A stretch of DNA of 64,000 nucleotides from Actinoalloteichus hoggarensis. Its GTDB lineage: Bacteria > Actinomycetota > Actinomycetes > Mycobacteriales > Pseudonocardiaceae. Under the pieces are notes generated by a model. The model saw only the letters and a program-made list of their open reading frames with translations. It had not been told where the DNA came from and did not search any database. Positions 46,277 to 55,492 of the stretch are shown one piece after another (position 1 is the stretch's first letter; every line of letters starts with the position of its first letter). The DNA is taken from assembly GCF_002234535.1 (NCBI RefSeq), contig NZ_CP022521.1, positions 3,844,001 to 3,908,000 on the forward strand. The letters are read 5' to 3'. The position numbers and the translations under genes are program-made.

Positions 46277-47677
46277 TCAGCCCACGCGGAAGTGCCGAGG
46301 ATCGATGTCCGGTCCTGCGGCGAGGCGGGCGTGGTAGTCGTCCAACAACCGCTGCGCCGCCCGCTCGGCCGAGCGGAACCGGGCGACGGGATCGGCGCCG
46401 AGCGCGAGGACGTCGTGCATCGCGTCGGTCATGACGTCCTGTGCGCCGACGAAGTCGCCGAGCAGAGCGCCGAGCGCGGCGGGCGAGCCGTCACCGGCGG
46501 CGAGCTGGTCGACCGCGACCCGGTGATGCGGGTTGGCGTCGAACCAGCCCTCGTGCCGGAGCCGCTCGTGTCCTGCCCCGGTGACGGGAATGAATCCGCT
46601 GCTTCGATGCCGAGCCGCCACGTTCTCCGGGTCCAGCATGTACAGCAGGAAGGCCAGCGCCCCGTCTCTGGTCTCCCGGTCCAGTCCCGCGGTGAGCCAT
46701 AACGAGTCGCCGCCGATGACGTTGCCCGCATAGGGCACCTCGTCGTTGTGGGGCATCCGACTCACCTCGACATCGAATCCGCCCGCTCGGCCCGCCTCGA
46801 CCATGCGTTGCGCCTCCACCGAAGTACTGAGCACCATGGCCACTCGCTGCTCGGCGAAGGCACGATGGTTCTCCACCCACGCGCGCAGGGTGTCCTCGCC
46901 TGCCGCCCGCACCCCGGTGTAGTGGTAGTGCCCGTGTCGATGCATCGTCAGCCACCACCGGACGAACGCGGTCATGGCTGGGGAGGTCAGATCGATGCGC
47001 TCCGCCCGACCCGACCTCCCGTTGTCGTGGTCGGCGAGCAGCGCGCCCTGCTGGGCCAGGGCCTGTTGGAAGACCCAGCCGTGGTTCGGCCAGCTGACCC
47101 CGCGAGCCGCGTTCGAGGGCAGCGCCTCCACCGCGGTGCAGGCGGCCTCGACTTCACGCCAGGTGGCAGGGGCGGCGGGAATGCCTGCCCGTCGGAGCAG
47201 GGTGGTGTTGGTGTACAGCAGCATCGTCGATGTCAGCGGAGGAACCGCGAACAGCTCGCCGCCGTCGGTGTAGTAGTCGCGACCGGCGGCGACCAGGTCG
47301 TCGAGCACCACCCGCTCGCCCAGAATCTCCGTCCGACCTCCGATCGCCGCCTCCACGGAGGTGAAGAGCGGTGATCCGTCGCGGGCGAGCATGTCACGGG
47401 CGAGCTGGGTGGAGGTGTAGAAATTCTGGACGATCGCGGGCGGGCGCCCCCGCCGTGCCGCTTCGGCGACCATCCGAGGCAGCACGAGGTGATCCCGGCC
47501 GTGGACGACGACTCGGTACTCGGGGTGACGAGCGGTGAACCGTTCGGCCAGTGCCCTCGTCTCGTCCAGGAACAGCGGCACGACGGGATAGTCGTTGAGC
47601 CACACCTCGATGACGACCGCCGTGCGGTCCACGTTCTGCTCGGCGTGGCCGGGATCGGGGTGAACGACGTCCTGCAT
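46277..47677 (-). CDS. Solute-binding-protein (UgpB-like) homologue without signal peptide
   Basis: A 466-residue protein of the extracellular solute-binding protein family 1 fold (LLYTNTTLLRRAGIPAAPATWREVEAACTA, VSWPNHGWVFQQAL, GGDSLWLTAG, FLLYMLDPENVAARHRSSGFIPV). The only well-supported start is the ATG at 47677 (AAGGA eight bases upstream). It gives MQDVVHPDPGHAEQNVDRTA, a hydrophilic N-terminus with no signal peptide or lipobox. No ABC permease or ATPase gene adjoins it. It would therefore be cytoplasmic. It is the first gene of a four-gene unit with a methyltransferase, membrane protein and SDR. Its role is unknown. Confidence 0.85.
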   Translation of the reverse strand: MQDVVHPDPGHAEQNVDRTAVVIEVWLNDYPVVPLFLDETRALAERFTARHPEYRVVVHGRDHLVLPRMVAEAARRGRPPAIVQNFYTSTQLARDMLARDGSPLFTSVEAAIGGRTEILGERVVLDDLVAAGRDYYTDGGELFAVPPLTSTMLLYTNTTLLRRAGIPAAPATWREVEAACTAVEALPSNAARGVSWPNHGWVFQQALAQQGALLADHDNGRSGRAERIDLTSPAMTAFVRWWLTMHRHGHYHYTGVRAAGEDTLRAWVENHRAFAEQRVAMVLSTSVEAQRMVEAGRAGGFDVEVSRMPHNDEVPYAGNVIGGDSLWLTAGLDRETRDGALAFLLYMLDPENVAARHRSSGFIPVTGAGHERLRHEGWFDANPHHRVAVDQLAAGDGSPAALGALLGDFVGAQDVMTDAMHDVLALGADPVARFRSAERAAQRLLDDYHARLAAGPDIDPRHFRVG

Positions 47678-48061
47678 GGCGATGTCCTTCGAGTCGAGCG
47701 GGACCGGCTCGGGACCGGCGTCGAGTGTCACGTCCGGATGGGGGCGTAGGCGGTCGATCACCGATCCTGCCCAGCGCAGCGATGGCCCACATCTCCACGA
47801 ATGCGGTGTCGGGCGGCGGACGCGGCAGAAGACCCGGACCGGTCCGTCGCCCTGATGTCCCGACGGTGACCGGCCCTGACTCGCGCGAAGCGAGAACGCA
47901 CGGCCTCGACCGGGGAGACGCCGCACGCTCGAAGGGGATCGGGCCGTCGCGTGCTGTCAGGATCGGATGTCGCGGCGAAGGTCGACGATGATGCACGGCC
48001 CCACCGCCCCACCCCCACCACCGACGCGGCAGCGAGCGACGCGGGAAGGTGACGAGGTCTG
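47678..48061. promoter_or_regulatory. Divergent promoter region, solute-binding homologue / hydroxylase operon
   Basis: A 384-bp shared region between two divergent biosynthetic units. No small gene is credible here. Promoter boxes are not distinct enough to call. Confidence 0.45.
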
Positions 48062-49720
48062 ATGGCCGATCAGCACGACAGCCGGGAGAACGAGCACGGA
48101 GCGGGCTCGAGCACCCGCCCCATGACGGGTGAGGAGTACGTCGACAGCCTGCGCGACGACCGCGAGGTCTACCTCTACGGGGAGCGCGTCGAGGACGTCA
48201 CCACGCATCCGGCCTTCCGCAATCCCGTCCGAATGACGGCCCGCCTGTACGACGCCCTGCACGACCCAGCACGACGGTCGGTGCTCACCACCGCGACGGA
48301 CTCCGGCGGCGACGGCTACACGCATCGGTTCTTCACCACACCGCACAGCGCGGCCGACCTCGTCGCCGATCAGCGGGCGATAGCGGAATGGTCCCGTCTC
48401 AGCTACGGCTGGATGGGTCGCTCTCCCGACTACAAGGCGTCCTTCCTCGGCACGCTGGGCGCCAACGCCGACTTCTACGAGCCGTTCGCGGACAACGCAC
48501 GACGGTGGTACCGCGAGGCACAGGAGAAGGTCCTGTACTGGAACCATGCCATCGTTCATCCGCCGGTGGACCGGCATCGCCCGCCCGACGAGGTCGCCGA
48601 CGTGTTCATCCACGTCGAGAAGGAGACCGACGCGGGTCTGATCGTCAGCGGCGCGAAGGTCGTCGCGACGGCGTCCGCGATCACCCATCACAACTTCATC
48701 GCCCACTACGGACTGCCGATCAAGGAGCGGCGGTTCGCGCTGATCGCGACGGTGCCGATGGCGGCGGCGGGCGTGAAGCTGATCTGCCGGACGTCCTACG
48801 CGGCCACGGCCGCGGTGATGGGCAGCCCGTTCGACCACCCGCTGTCCTCCCGCCTGGATGAGAACGACACCATCCTGGTGCTGGACCGGGTCCTGATCCC
48901 CTGGGAGAACGTGTTCGTCTACGGCGATCTCGGCAAGGTGCAGATGTTCACCGCGCGTTCCGGTTTCCCGGAGCGCTTCACCTTCCACGGCTGCACGCGG
49001 CTGGCGGTCAAGCTGGAGTTCCTCGCAGGCCTGCTCGCCAAGGCGTTGGAGCTGACCGGCACCCGGGACTTCCGAGGAGTGCAGACTCGTCTCGGCGAGG
49101 TCCTCGCCTGGCGGAACCTGTTCTGGGGACTGTCCGACGCCGCCGCACGCAATCCCGTGCCGTGGCGCAACGGCTCCGTGCTGCCCAACCCGGAGTACGG
49201 CATGGCCTACCGCTGGTTCATGCAGCTCGGCTACCCGAGGATCAAGGAGATCATCCAACAGGACGTCGCCGGGGGGCTCATCTACCTCAACTCCAGTGCG
49301 GAGGACTTCAAGAACCCGGAGATCCGGCCGTATCTGGACCGCTATCTGCGCGGTTCCGACGGATCCGACGCGGTCCAGCGCGTCAAGGTGATGAAGCTGC
49401 TGTGGGACGCCGTCGGCAGCGAGTTCGGCGGCAGGCATGAGCTGTACGAGCGCAACTACGCGGGCAACCACGAGAACACGCGGATCGAACTGCTCTCCGC
49501 CCAGACGGTGAACGGCCGGATCGACGACTACAAGGCCTTCGTCGACGCCTGTCTCGAGGAGTACGACCTGGACGGCTGGACGGTGCCGGACCTGTCCTCG
49601 TTCGACGAGCTGCGCCGTATCCGGCACGACACGCTCACCGGTGGACGGTCGAACTCCGGTGAGCGCCCCCACCCCGCAGGCTTCGAGCAGAGCCGCGTCG
49701 ACGAGAAGGAGATCGGATGA
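48062..49720 (+). CDS. HpaB-family flavin-dependent hydroxylase (SgcC-like)
   Basis: A 552-residue two-component monooxygenase of the 4-hydroxyphenylacetate 3-hydroxylase class. Recognisable stretches: [61 protein letters not shown] and [15 protein letters not shown]. The family uses FADH2 and O2 to hydroxylate ortho to a phenol OH. SgcC of C-1027 acts on carrier-bound beta-tyrosine; here the stop codon overlaps the start of a carrier-protein gene, supporting the same substrate form. The reductase partner is not in the window. GAGG precedes the ATG. Confidence 0.93.
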   Translation: MADQHDSRENEHGAGSSTRPMTGEEYVDSLRDDREVYLYGERVEDVTTHPAFRNPVRMTARLYDALHDPARRSVLTTATDSGGDGYTHRFFTTPHSAADLVADQRAIAEWSRLSYGWMGRSPDYKASFLGTLGANADFYEPFADNARRWYREAQEKVLYWNHAIVHPPVDRHRPPDEVADVFIHVEKETDAGLIVSGAKVVATASAITHHNFIAHYGLPIKERRFALIATVPMAAAGVKLICRTSYAATAAVMGSPFDHPLSSRLDENDTILVLDRVLIPWENVFVYGDLGKVQMFTARSGFPERFTFHGCTRLAVKLEFLAGLLAKALELTGTRDFRGVQTRLGEVLAWRNLFWGLSDAAARNPVPWRNGSVLPNPEYGMAYRWFMQLGYPRIKEIIQQDVAGGLIYLNSSAEDFKNPEIRPYLDRYLRGSDGSDAVQRVKVMKLLWDAVGSEFGGRHELYERNYAGNHENTRIELLSAQTVNGRIDDYKAFVDACLEEYDLDGWTVPDLSSFDELRRIRHDTLTGGRSNSGERPHPAGFEQSRVDEKEIG

Positions 49721-49989
49721 GCGGCGAAGGGGTCGAGGAGTCCCGGGCCACCGAGATCGCGCACCGGGTCGGGGCGATCTGGCGCGATGTGCTCGGTGCG
49801 GACACGCAGGCCACGTTCTTCGAACTGTCGGGTCAGTCGATCTCCGCCGTGCGGATCGCGGCGCGGATCGAGGACGAACTGGGCATCACCGTGGACATCG
49901 GTGAACTCTTCGAGGACCCGACCGGCGAGGCGTTCGCCCGCGCGGTCGCGGCGCGGGCGGCCGAGGCGCCGAGCGACCGACAGCACTGA
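49717..49989 (+). CDS. Free-standing peptidyl carrier protein (SgcC2-like)
   Basis: A 90-residue acyl/peptidyl carrier. The phosphopantetheine site is the second Ser of [20 protein letters not shown] (about residue 37), a variant of the usual GGHS. The following helix and [10 protein letters not shown] fit the PCP fold. The ATG overlaps the hydroxylase stop codon in ATGA, implying translational coupling. It is expected to hold the beta-tyrosyl thioester during hydroxylation and transfer, as SgcC2 does. Who loads it is open, since the NRPS has its own T domain. Confidence 0.92.
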   Translation: MSGEGVEESRATEIAHRVGAIWRDVLGADTQATFFELSGQSISAVRIAARIEDELGITVDIGELFEDPTGEAFARAVAARAAEAPSDRQH

Positions 49990-50069
49990 TACGGCCGCTG
50001 GACAGCCGTCGCTTCAGCACACGGTGGTCGCCGAGGACCTCCCGGCGGCCGGACGAGGACGGGATCGCG

Positions 50070-51446
50070 ATGAGCATCTCCAGGACGACACGTCCGCAGA
50101 CGGGTCCGTTCGAGGACCGAGTTCCCCTGTCGGTGCAGCAGGAGTTCCTCTGCATGTGGGACAAGGGCGACGAGATGGGCCCCTTCGGCCCGAGCTACCA
50201 CATCGTGGACGGCTGGCGGCTGCACGGGGCGGTGGACGTCGAGGCCCTCAGAGCCGCCCTCGACGACGTGGTGGCCCGACACGAGGCACTGCGCACGATC
50301 ATCCAGCGCGAAGGCGAGCGGTGTCAGCGGATCCATCCGCCGAGTTCACCGGAGCTGACGGTGCTCGACCTTCCCGGGGGCGAGGCGTCCCGCGAACAGC
50401 GAGCCGAGGAGCTGCTCAACGAGCTCGCCGCGGGATCGTCGAACGCACGTCGCCTCCCGCTGCTGCGCGCTGTGCTGGGTCGCTTCGACGCGCGGGACGC
50501 GGTGCTGGCCCTCGTCGCTCACCACACCGCGGTGGACGCCTGGTCGATGCAGGTGATCATGCGTGATCTGATCCGCTGCCATGCGGCACGGGCGGCGGGC
50601 ACCGAACCAGACCTGCCGCCCGCGACGCAGTACCGGGAGTACACCCGCAGGCAACGGGACGGCGGACGCCGCGCGGACTCCGCCTCCGTCCGACAGTTCT
50701 GGCGGGAGACGTTGCGGGGCGGGCACGCCTTGGCCCTGCCCACGGACCGGGCACGCTCGGCCGAACCGGTGTTCTCCACCGCCTGGTATCGCTTCGCGTT
50801 CGGCCCCGAACTCGCGGCGGCGACCGAACGGACCGCCGTCGCGCTGCGGAGCTCGCCGTTCATGGTGCTCCTGGCCGCGTTCGCCGTCCTCGTCCGCCAC
50901 ACGACGGGCGCGACCGATGTCGTGATCCCGACTTTCACACCCGGCCGCGATCAGGCACGTTTCCACGACGCGGTCGGCTCGTTCTTCAACTGCCTGCCGA
51001 TCAGGGTGGACCTCCGTGACTGCCGTAGCTTCCTGGACGTGGTCGCCGAGACCAGAGCACGCGCTCTGCGTGCCTATTCGCACGAGATCCCCCTGATGGA
51101 TGTGATCGCCGAGGTTCCCGACCTGATGAGTCGAACCCAGGTCGACGGGCTCGCCTCCTGTGTGTTCCAGGTGATCCAGACACCGCACACCATGCGGTCG
51201 GAGCAGGTCGGCGACGTGACGGTCTCGGCCATCCGCCGGAAGACGCTGTCGCAGGCGAAGGGATCGGACATCCCCGACGGACTGCTGTTATGTCTGGAAC
51301 TCGATCCCGCAGGGGGTCTCATCGGCGAGCTGGGTTACAGCCGGAATCTGTACGACCTGGCCACGGTGCGCGGCCTGACCTCCCGGCTGGAGGCTCTGCT
51401 TTCCCGGTTGCTCGGCGACCCGGCCGCGCCGATCGACGGGGGATGA
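50070..51446 (+). CDS. Free-standing condensation enzyme (SgcC5-like)
   Basis: A 458-residue stand-alone NRPS condensation domain. The active-site motif is LVAHHTAVDAWSMQ, retaining both His and the Asp but with Ala for Gly, and DVVIPTFTPGRDQARFHDAVGSFFN follows. From memory the N-terminal half (SVQQEFLCMWDKGDEMGPFG) closely matches SgcC5, which joins the carrier-bound 3-chloro-5-hydroxy-beta-tyrosine to the enediyne core as an ester. Here it probably makes an ester or amide between a hydroxy-beta-tyrosyl carrier thioester and an acceptor. It lies 80 bp downstream of the carrier gene. Confidence 0.93.
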   Translation: MSISRTTRPQTGPFEDRVPLSVQQEFLCMWDKGDEMGPFGPSYHIVDGWRLHGAVDVEALRAALDDVVARHEALRTIIQREGERCQRIHPPSSPELTVLDLPGGEASREQRAEELLNELAAGSSNARRLPLLRAVLGRFDARDAVLALVAHHTAVDAWSMQVIMRDLIRCHAARAAGTEPDLPPATQYREYTRRQRDGGRRADSASVRQFWRETLRGGHALALPTDRARSAEPVFSTAWYRFAFGPELAAATERTAVALRSSPFMVLLAAFAVLVRHTTGATDVVIPTFTPGRDQARFHDAVGSFFNCLPIRVDLRDCRSFLDVVAETRARALRAYSHEIPLMDVIAEVPDLMSRTQVDGLASCVFQVIQTPHTMRSEQVGDVTVSAIRRKTLSQAKGSDIPDGLLLCLELDPAGGLIGELGYSRNLYDLATVRGLTSRLEALLSRLLGDPAAPIDGG

Positions 51447-52164
51447 GCGGGGCGGGTGCTCGGTGGCGCACCGTGTCGCGGTGCACGCGATGGTCACCGC
51501 TGGGCACCGTCATGCCGCGGGAGCACCCCGCACCGAGCAGGCCGGGCGGAGTGCGCTCGGGCGGACCGGCGGCGCCTGTGGTCAAGGCCGGGGAGTCGGG
51601 GCTCCGTACACGCTGGCGCGGGTCCATGTGCCCGGAGGACGCGCCGGGCGGCCCCGTGTCGAGCCGGCCGCGCCCTCGGGACCGCGGTATCTTCCGGCCA
51701 CGGCGCGTCCGACCACGTCGTGTCCCAACACGTCGTCTCCGAACACGTCGTCCGCATGGCGGCGACCCACGGGGCGTGAAGACGGCGGCGCGGCCGGGCG
51801 GCTGCGACGAGCCGGACTCGTCGACCGACGGCATATGTCGGCGCCGACGGGACCGCCGGTCGCGGCCCGGAACAGCGAACCCGTCGCGAACCTGCGGCAC
51901 CGCCCGGGTCCGCCGGGCGGCCGACGCACGTCCGGGCTCATCATGGCTGCGGGAACGCTCGTCGAGGCGTCGAGGCGCGTATCGGACCACCGGACGGCCC
52001 GGTCACGACGGCGGAAGGCCTGCGGAGGCATCCCTCGCGAGGAGACGGCGACCCGGAGCCGCAGGCGCCCGCACGGCGGTGCGCCCCGTGGGCCGGCGGT
52101 GAACGCACGAGCAGGCGGAGGGTTCCGCCGCGGCGCTCACCGCCGGTGCGCCGACCGCAGGCCG
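51447..52164. other. 718-bp stretch between convergent genes, with short 15-bp repeats
   Basis: No credible gene. At 51714-51752 there are two and a half imperfect copies of a 15-bp unit starting CACGTCGT. The rest shows nothing recognisable. Confidence 0.5.
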
Positions 52165-52995
52165 TCAGCCGACGGGCTTGCGCGCGGTCACGATCGCGTA
52201 CCCGACCGTCTCGGCGCCGGGGGCGAAGAACCGCGACAGCGAGTCGCGCAACCCGGCGGCCGTGTCCGCGTCGAAACGCTCGGTCAGCTCCGCACGCATC
52301 CGCTCGGCGGAGTCCACGTACTTGTGCCCAAGCCCGAAGACCCGAGGCCCGCACTGGACGTACTCCTCGACGACGAAGCCCGACTCGCGCAGCATCGTGA
52401 TCCACTGCGGCAACGTCGGCAGTCGGGCGAAGCCGATGCCCGCGGCGAACTCGGCGGCCTCCGCGGGCGTGAACTCGGCCTCCAGGGTGTAGTCGCACAC
52501 CGCGATCCGACCACCGGGACGGAGCACCCGGCGGAACCCGCGCAGGACCGCCGCCAGGTCGGGAGCGGCCTGCAAGGACTCGATCGCCATGATCGCGTCG
52601 AAGCTGCCGTCCGGCTGAGTCAGCTCGCCGTAGTCGCCGAGCAGGAATTCGACCCGGTCGCCGAGATTCGCGGCGGCGGCCTTGTGTTCGGCGCGGGCCG
52701 CCTCCGTCGCGCTCACCGTGATCCCGGTGACGTGTACGCCGCGTTCCTCGGCGACCAGCAGCGCGGGCGCGCCCAGGCCGCAGCCCGCGTCGAGGAGCCG
52801 CTCACCCGACCGCAGCCCCAGTGAGTCGGCCACCTTCCTCGTGATGCGCCGAGAGGCCTCCGCCATCGGCGTGTCGTCCTCGTCGCCGTACCAGTACGCC
52901 AGATGCACCTGACCGTCGTTGAACACGTCGGAGACGGGGGACGACTGGTCGTACCGTCTGCCGATCTCGGCAGGACCTGCTGTCACTGATGCCAT
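52165..52995 (-). CDS. SAM-dependent methyltransferase (small-molecule type)
   Basis: A 276-residue class I methyltransferase. Motif I is LLDAGCGLGAPALL (about residues 67-80), followed by VTGITVSATEAARA and FDAIMAIESLQAAPD. The N-terminal region (RRYDQSSPVSDVFNDGQVHLAYWYGDEDD) is typical of C-, O- or N-methyltransferases of natural products related to the sterol/geranyl-type family. The substrate is unknown. GAAGGGAAG before the ATG at 52995 sets the start. It is the last gene of a minus-strand unit with the alcohol dehydrogenase, P450 and flavoprotein genes upstream. Confidence 0.9.
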   Translation of the reverse strand: MASVTAGPAEIGRRYDQSSPVSDVFNDGQVHLAYWYGDEDDTPMAEASRRITRKVADSLGLRSGERLLDAGCGLGAPALLVAEERGVHVTGITVSATEAARAEHKAAAANLGDRVEFLLGDYGELTQPDGSFDAIMAIESLQAAPDLAAVLRGFRRVLRPGGRIAVCDYTLEAEFTPAEAAEFAAGIGFARLPTLPQWITMLRESGFVVEEYVQCGPRVFGLGHKYVDSAERMRAELTERFDADTAAGLRDSLSRFFAPGAETVGYAIVTARKPVG

Positions 52996-53042
52996 GACTT
53001 CCCTTCCGATGGCGGGCCGCGCCGCGCGGCGCGGGAGCGGAA

Positions 53043-54059
53043 TCAGTAGGCGACGACGGCTCGGAAGCGGACGTCGCCTTCGCGGACCTTGTCCACCGCG
53101 GCCGCGACGTCCTCCTTGGCGAAGACCTCGACGACCGGCGTGACCAGACCGCGAGCGACGAGGTCCAGCGCCTGGACCAGCAGGTGCAGTCCGTCGTGGG
53201 TCGCACCGATGATGCGCTGACGCTGCGCCCACACCGGGCTGGTCGGCCCGATGGTGAAAGACCCGACGGGGTCGATGGTCGCCAGCACCAGCCGGCCACC
53301 CGGCCGCAGACCGGTCAACGTGTCCGCTGCCGCGGCGGCGGACGTCCCCGTCACCAGGACGACGTCGGCGCCACCCGCCGCGCGCAGCTCCGCTCCGTCC
53401 GAGACGACGGCATCCGCGCCCAGAGCGCGCACGGCGTCGTGCTTCGCGGGCGATCGAGTGATCGCGACCGTCTCGAAACCCTGCGAGCGAGCGAACTGGA
53501 CGGCCAGGTGTCCCAGTCCCCCCACGCCCAGCACCGCGACGCGGTCGTACGGCTTCGGCTCGGCCGCGCACAGCGCACTCCATGCGGTATACCCCGCGCA
53601 GAGCACCGGCGCGGCCAGTTCGTAGGAGATGCCGTCCGGCAGCAGGACCGTGCTCGCCGCGGACACCGCGACGTATTCGGCGTGGCCGCCCGGCGCGGTG
53701 ATCCCGGTCATCACCGGCGCCGAGCAGTTCATCCCGGATTGTCCGGTGAGCGGCAGCCCGAGAGCGCAGTAGTCGCAGCGCCCACACGTTCCCTGCACCC
53801 AGGTGGCGCCGACGCGATCCCCGACGCGGCGCGAGACGACGCCCTCGCCGACCGCCACGACCTCACCCGCCGCCTCATGTCCGACGATTACGGGGTCGAT
53901 CGCGGGGAACTCGAAGGCGCCGTCCGTCAGGTAGACGTCGTTGTGGCACACGCCGCAGGCACGCACCCTGATGAGCACCTGGCCGGGTCCGGCGACCGGG
54001 GTGGGAACCTCGCGCAGCTCCCATCGTCGATTCACTCCTGGAACGACCGCTGCCTTCAT
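53043..54059 (-). CDS. Zinc-dependent alcohol dehydrogenase
   Basis: A 338-residue medium-chain dehydrogenase. Catalytic zinc ligands: Cys in GVCHNDV, His in GHEAAGEV and Cys in PVLCAGYTAW. The structural zinc cluster is CGRCDYCALGLPLTGQSGMNC with four Cys. The Rossmann motif is AVLGVGGLGHLAVQFA. It oxidises a primary alcohol or reduces an aldehyde with NAD(P). It lies 47 bp upstream of the methyltransferase gene and 81 bp downstream of the P450 gene, so it is probably in the same transcript. A ribosome binding site-like AGAGAGGTGAT lies before the ATG. Confidence 0.92.
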   Translation of the reverse strand: MKAAVVPGVNRRWELREVPTPVAGPGQVLIRVRACGVCHNDVYLTDGAFEFPAIDPVIVGHEAAGEVVAVGEGVVSRRVGDRVGATWVQGTCGRCDYCALGLPLTGQSGMNCSAPVMTGITAPGGHAEYVAVSAASTVLLPDGISYELAAPVLCAGYTAWSALCAAEPKPYDRVAVLGVGGLGHLAVQFARSQGFETVAITRSPAKHDAVRALGADAVVSDGAELRAAGGADVVLVTGTSAAAAADTLTGLRPGGRLVLATIDPVGSFTIGPTSPVWAQRQRIIGATHDGLHLLVQALDLVARGLVTPVVEVFAKEDVAAAVDKVREGDVRFRAVVAY

Positions 54060-54140
54060 GCGCAGATCACCTCTCTCGACAAGAACGGCTGCCGAAGGCT
54101 CCGTGACACGACGGGGCCGGGACGGGGCCGCGGCGCGGGC

Positions 54141-55394
54141 TCAGACGGTGACATCCGACGGCGAGCCCACGACGGCGGGTTCGGTGAGCACGGGAAGGGT
54201 GAGCCTGCCGTTCATGATGAACGTCGCCTGCGGCTCCAGCTCGCCCTCATCGACCGCCAGCGTCAGCCGGGGGAATCGGTCGAACAACGCCGTCAGCGCG
54301 ATCTCCGTCTCCAACCAGGCCAGCGGTGCCCCGATGCACCGGTAGATGCCGTGACCGAAGGACAGATGCTCCTTGTCCTTCCTGGCGACGTCGAAACGGT
54401 CGGCGTCCGCGCCGTGCAACGCGGGATCACGGCCGATGCCCGCGAAGTTGATGAGGACCGGTTCACCGCGAGGAATGGTCACGCCGCCGAGGACGACCTC
54501 CTCGGTGGTGAACCGGAACGGCAGGTGGGCGACAGGGGCCTGGACCCGCAGCGTCTCCTCGACGGCCTCCCGCAGGTCGACTTCGCCGGACCGCACCAAC
54601 GCGAGCTGCTCCGGATGCGTCAGCAACGCCGCCACGGCATTGGTGATCAGGTTCATCACCGGTTCGGTCCCGGTGGCGAGCAGTAGATGCAGGGTCCCGA
54701 CGAGCTCGGAGTCCGACAGCTGCGAGCCGTCCTCCTTGGCCGCGATCAGGTCCGTCGTCAGGTCGTCACCCGGTGTACGGCGCCTGCTTTCGACGAACTC
54801 GTACATCTCCCGATGCCACTGCTCCACATTGGCGGCGGACTCCTCCGGGGTGAGGGTGGTGTCGACGTTCGTCTCACCGCCGCGCAGCATCCGGGCACGT
54901 GCCTCCGGGGGGATGCCGAACAGATCACAGATCACCCTGGACGGCAGTGGGTGGGCGAAGGCCGCCTTGAGGTCCACGGGGCGACCCGGCGGGACGGCGG
55001 CCAGCTCGTCGAGCAGCTCCGCCACGAGCCGTTCGATGCCGGGCCGCATCGCAGCCACGCGACGAGGCGTGAACGCCTTCGCCGTCAGCCTGCGCAGCCG
55101 GGTGTGGTCCGCGCCGTGGGTGGTCGTCAGGTTGTCCATCAGGACCCAGCCGATCAAGGGGAAGTCGTCGCCGATCCGACCATCGACGTAGGCCGTCCAA
55201 TGTCTGCGCGGGTCCTTGGAGAATCGGTGATCCGACAGGGCCAGTCTGGCGGCGGCATGGCCGGTGATCGACCAGGCACGGACGCCGCCCGGCAGTTCGA
55301 CCGGGGCCACCGGTCCGTGTGCTCGGATGCGGCGGGCCTCGTCGTGGATGTCGGCGCCGGTGCGATCGATGACCACGGGTCGGTGCTCGAGCAT
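54141..55394 (-). CDS. Cytochrome P450 with atypical I-helix
   Basis: A 417-residue soluble bacterial P450. The haem-thiolate Cys353 is in FGHGIYRCIG; the ExxR motif is EETLR (279-283, with Glu280 and Arg283). In the I-helix the usual AGxE/DTT reads ATGTEPVMN (240-248): the acid Glu244 remains, but the Thr pair that helps proton delivery is replaced by Pro-Val. P450s lacking this Thr often act on substrates that supply the missing hydroxyl, or catalyse C-C or C-O coupling. GGAGG before the ATG fixes the start. It lies 98 bp after the flavoprotein gene in the same unit. Confidence 0.92.
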   Translation of the reverse strand: MLEHRPVVIDRTGADIHDEARRIRAHGPVAPVELPGGVRAWSITGHAAARLALSDHRFSKDPRRHWTAYVDGRIGDDFPLIGWVLMDNLTTTHGADHTRLRRLTAKAFTPRRVAAMRPGIERLVAELLDELAAVPPGRPVDLKAAFAHPLPSRVICDLFGIPPEARARMLRGGETNVDTTLTPEESAANVEQWHREMYEFVESRRRTPGDDLTTDLIAAKEDGSQLSDSELVGTLHLLLATGTEPVMNLITNAVAALLTHPEQLALVRSGEVDLREAVEETLRVQAPVAHLPFRFTTEEVVLGGVTIPRGEPVLINFAGIGRDPALHGADADRFDVARKDKEHLSFGHGIYRCIGAPLAWLETEIALTALFDRFPRLTLAVDEGELEPQATFIMNGRLTLPVLTEPAVVGSPSDVTV

Positions 55395-55492
55395 GACAAC
55401 CTCCGGGATGCGGGACGCGGCGGCGGAGCACGGCGAGATCGGCGCGGACGACGTCTCAGTCGAGGCGCCGCGCTGCCCCCGTACGACGCGAT

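Noticed and set aside
52165-53787. 540-codon frame suggesting a dehydrogenase-methyltransferase fusion
   Set aside because: The first part is the alcohol dehydrogenase gene read in the wrong frame; the methyltransferase starts at 52995.
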